Source of the DNA: an uncultured Clostridia bacterium
Lineage (GTDB): Bacteria > Bacillota > Clostridia > Christensenellales > UBA1242
Direction: 5' to 3'
DNA: 6,033 bases
Assembly: GCA_905236445.1 (NCBI GenBank)
Contig: CAJOPQ010000051.1
Coordinates: 1 to 6,033 of the forward strand
The position numbers and the translations under genes are program-made. The notes below the pieces were generated by a model, which was not told the origin of the DNA, searched no databases, and saw only the letters and a program-made list of their open reading frames with translations. Shown in pieces: positions 5,205 through 6,033 of the stretch; the stretch's first letter is position 1; each line of letters starts with the position of its first letter.

Positions 5205-6033
5205 ATGGAAAAAATAGGTATTTATATCCATATTCCTTTTTGCAAATCTAAGTGTAGATATTGTGATTTCAACTCGTATGTCGGCCTAGACAACTTACAG
5301 CAAAAGTATGTTTTGGCACTGTGCAAAGAGATAGAGATGCAAGCAGTAAAATACGGCAAGTTAGATGTCGATACAATCTTTATAGGTGGGGGTACTCCCA
5401 GTACAATGTTTGAGGGGGCTATTTCTACTATAATAGTCGCAATTAGACAGAACTTCAATGTACTGGATACAGCAGAGATTACTATAGAAGCCAATCCTAA
5501 TTCTATAACAAAAGCAAAAGCGTTGGAATGGAAAGATATAGGTATTAATAGAGTTAGTGTAGGGTTGCAGACTACAAGGGCAAGCGCATTGAAGTTAATA
5601 GGCAGAACCCATAGCAAGCAAGATTTCATAGATGGTATTAAGATTCTGCAAGACTGTGGGATAGATAATATTAATGCTGATCTAATGGTTGGTTTGCCAA
5701 AACAGAAATCGTCAGACGTAAGATATTCAGTCAATTTGTTGGCAAAACTTGGCGTCAAACATGTTAGTTGTTATAGTCTGATTGTTGAGGAAAATACCCC
5801 ACTATACAATATGGTGCAACAAGGAGAGGTAAAACTACCTAAGGAAGAAAAAACTATAGGAATGTATGATACGGCGTATAAGAGCTTAACTAACTTAGGC
5901 TATGCTAGGTACGAAGTTAGTAATTTTGCAATCAAAGGTTATGAATGCAAGCACAACCTTAACTGTTGGAGAATGCATCATTACATTGGATTTGGTGCAG
6001 GGGCGCATAGCTATATGGCAAATGTTAGATATA
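5205..6033 (+). CDS. hemW: Radical SAM family heme chaperone HemW, 3'-truncated by window edge
   Basis: The first 276 residues of a HemW/HemN-like radical SAM protein; the family is usually about 370-380 residues, so roughly the last quarter is missing. The frame is open from ATG 5205 to the end. Features include IYIHIPFC followed by the cluster-binding CKSKCRYCDF (C13, C17, C20), with Phe after the third cysteine pair as in HemW, where true coproporphyrinogen oxidase HemN has a fourth cysteine. Also present are IGGGTPS (60-66), EANP (95-98), INRVSVGLQ and the core NADLMVGLP. HemW is annotated as a heme chaperone that delivers heme to respiratory proteins; it is often mislabelled as oxygen-independent coproporphyrinogen III oxidase. 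The HNxxYW heme-associated motif reads HNLNCW (250-255), with Cys replacing Tyr. No Shine-Dalgarno is visible, and the start lies 4 bases after the lepA stop, which points to translational coupling. In relatives hrcA-grpE-dnaK usually follows. Confidence 0.93.
   Translation, partial: MEKIGIYIHIPFCKSKCRYCDFNSYVGLDNLQQKYVLALCKEIEMQAVKYGKLDVDTIFIGGGTPSTMFEGAISTIIVAIRQNFNVLDTAEITIEANPNSITKAKALEWKDIGINRVSVGLQTTRASALKLIGRTHSKQDFIDGIKILQDCGIDNINADLMVGLPKQKSSDVRYSVNLLAKLGVKHVSCYSLIVEENTPLYNMVQQGEVKLPKEEKTIGMYDTAYKSLTNLGYARYEVSNFAIKGYECKHNLNCWRMHHYIGFGAGAHSYMANVRY

Noticed and set aside
5222..5758. Minus-strand open frame of 178 codons antisense to hemW
   Set aside because: It lies wholly within hemW, whose protein matches a known family throughout. 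The antisense product resembles no family and has no supporting ribosome-binding site.

Overview
The window reads as a chromosomal housekeeping segment from a low-GC Firmicute, most likely a clostridial-type lineage and possibly an uncultured gut organism. This rests on strong A+T bias (about two-thirds A+T by eye), AGA-dominated arginine codons, frequent ATA isoleucine codons, a standard code (TGG for Trp, TGA used as a stop), and the identity of the genes: primary sigma factor, TrmK, a C4 zinc-ribbon coiled-coil protein, LepA and HemW. No mobile element, tRNA, rRNA, CRISPR array or obvious recent transfer was seen.

Layout. Bases 2-2155 (+) form one tightly packed operon end: the C-terminal 263 residues of the primary sigma factor (rpoD/sigA, cut by the window edge), trmK starting on the last base of the sigma stop codon, and a DUF164/CT398-like zinc-ribbon gene starting 32 nt inside trmK. 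A rho-independent terminator follows at once. Bases 2236-3096 (-) hold a convergent monocistronic gene with its own terminator. It has the fold signature of a clostridial glycerophosphodiester phosphodiesterase (GDPD), but most of the catalytic and metal-binding positions are replaced. Bases 3097-3400 are a very A+T-rich divergent intergenic region with two good minus-strand promoter candidates and one near-perfect plus-strand promoter for lepA. Bases 3401-5200 (+) encode full-length LepA/EF4. Four bases later hemW begins and runs off the window end.

How the genes relate. Both flanks carry core information-processing functions: transcription initiation, tRNA m1A22 methylation, ribosome-associated GTPase and a heme-chaperone-type radical SAM protein. 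In Bacillus and clostridia, lepA-hemW usually leads into hrcA-grpE-dnaK-dnaJ, and sigA-trmK is usually followed by nif3; here nif3 is absent between trmK and the zinc-ribbon gene. The lineage-specific element is the GDPD-like gene between the two blocks. I see no strong evidence of a wholly new multigene system. The most distinctive signal is that GDPD-like protein, which looks like a pseudoenzyme.
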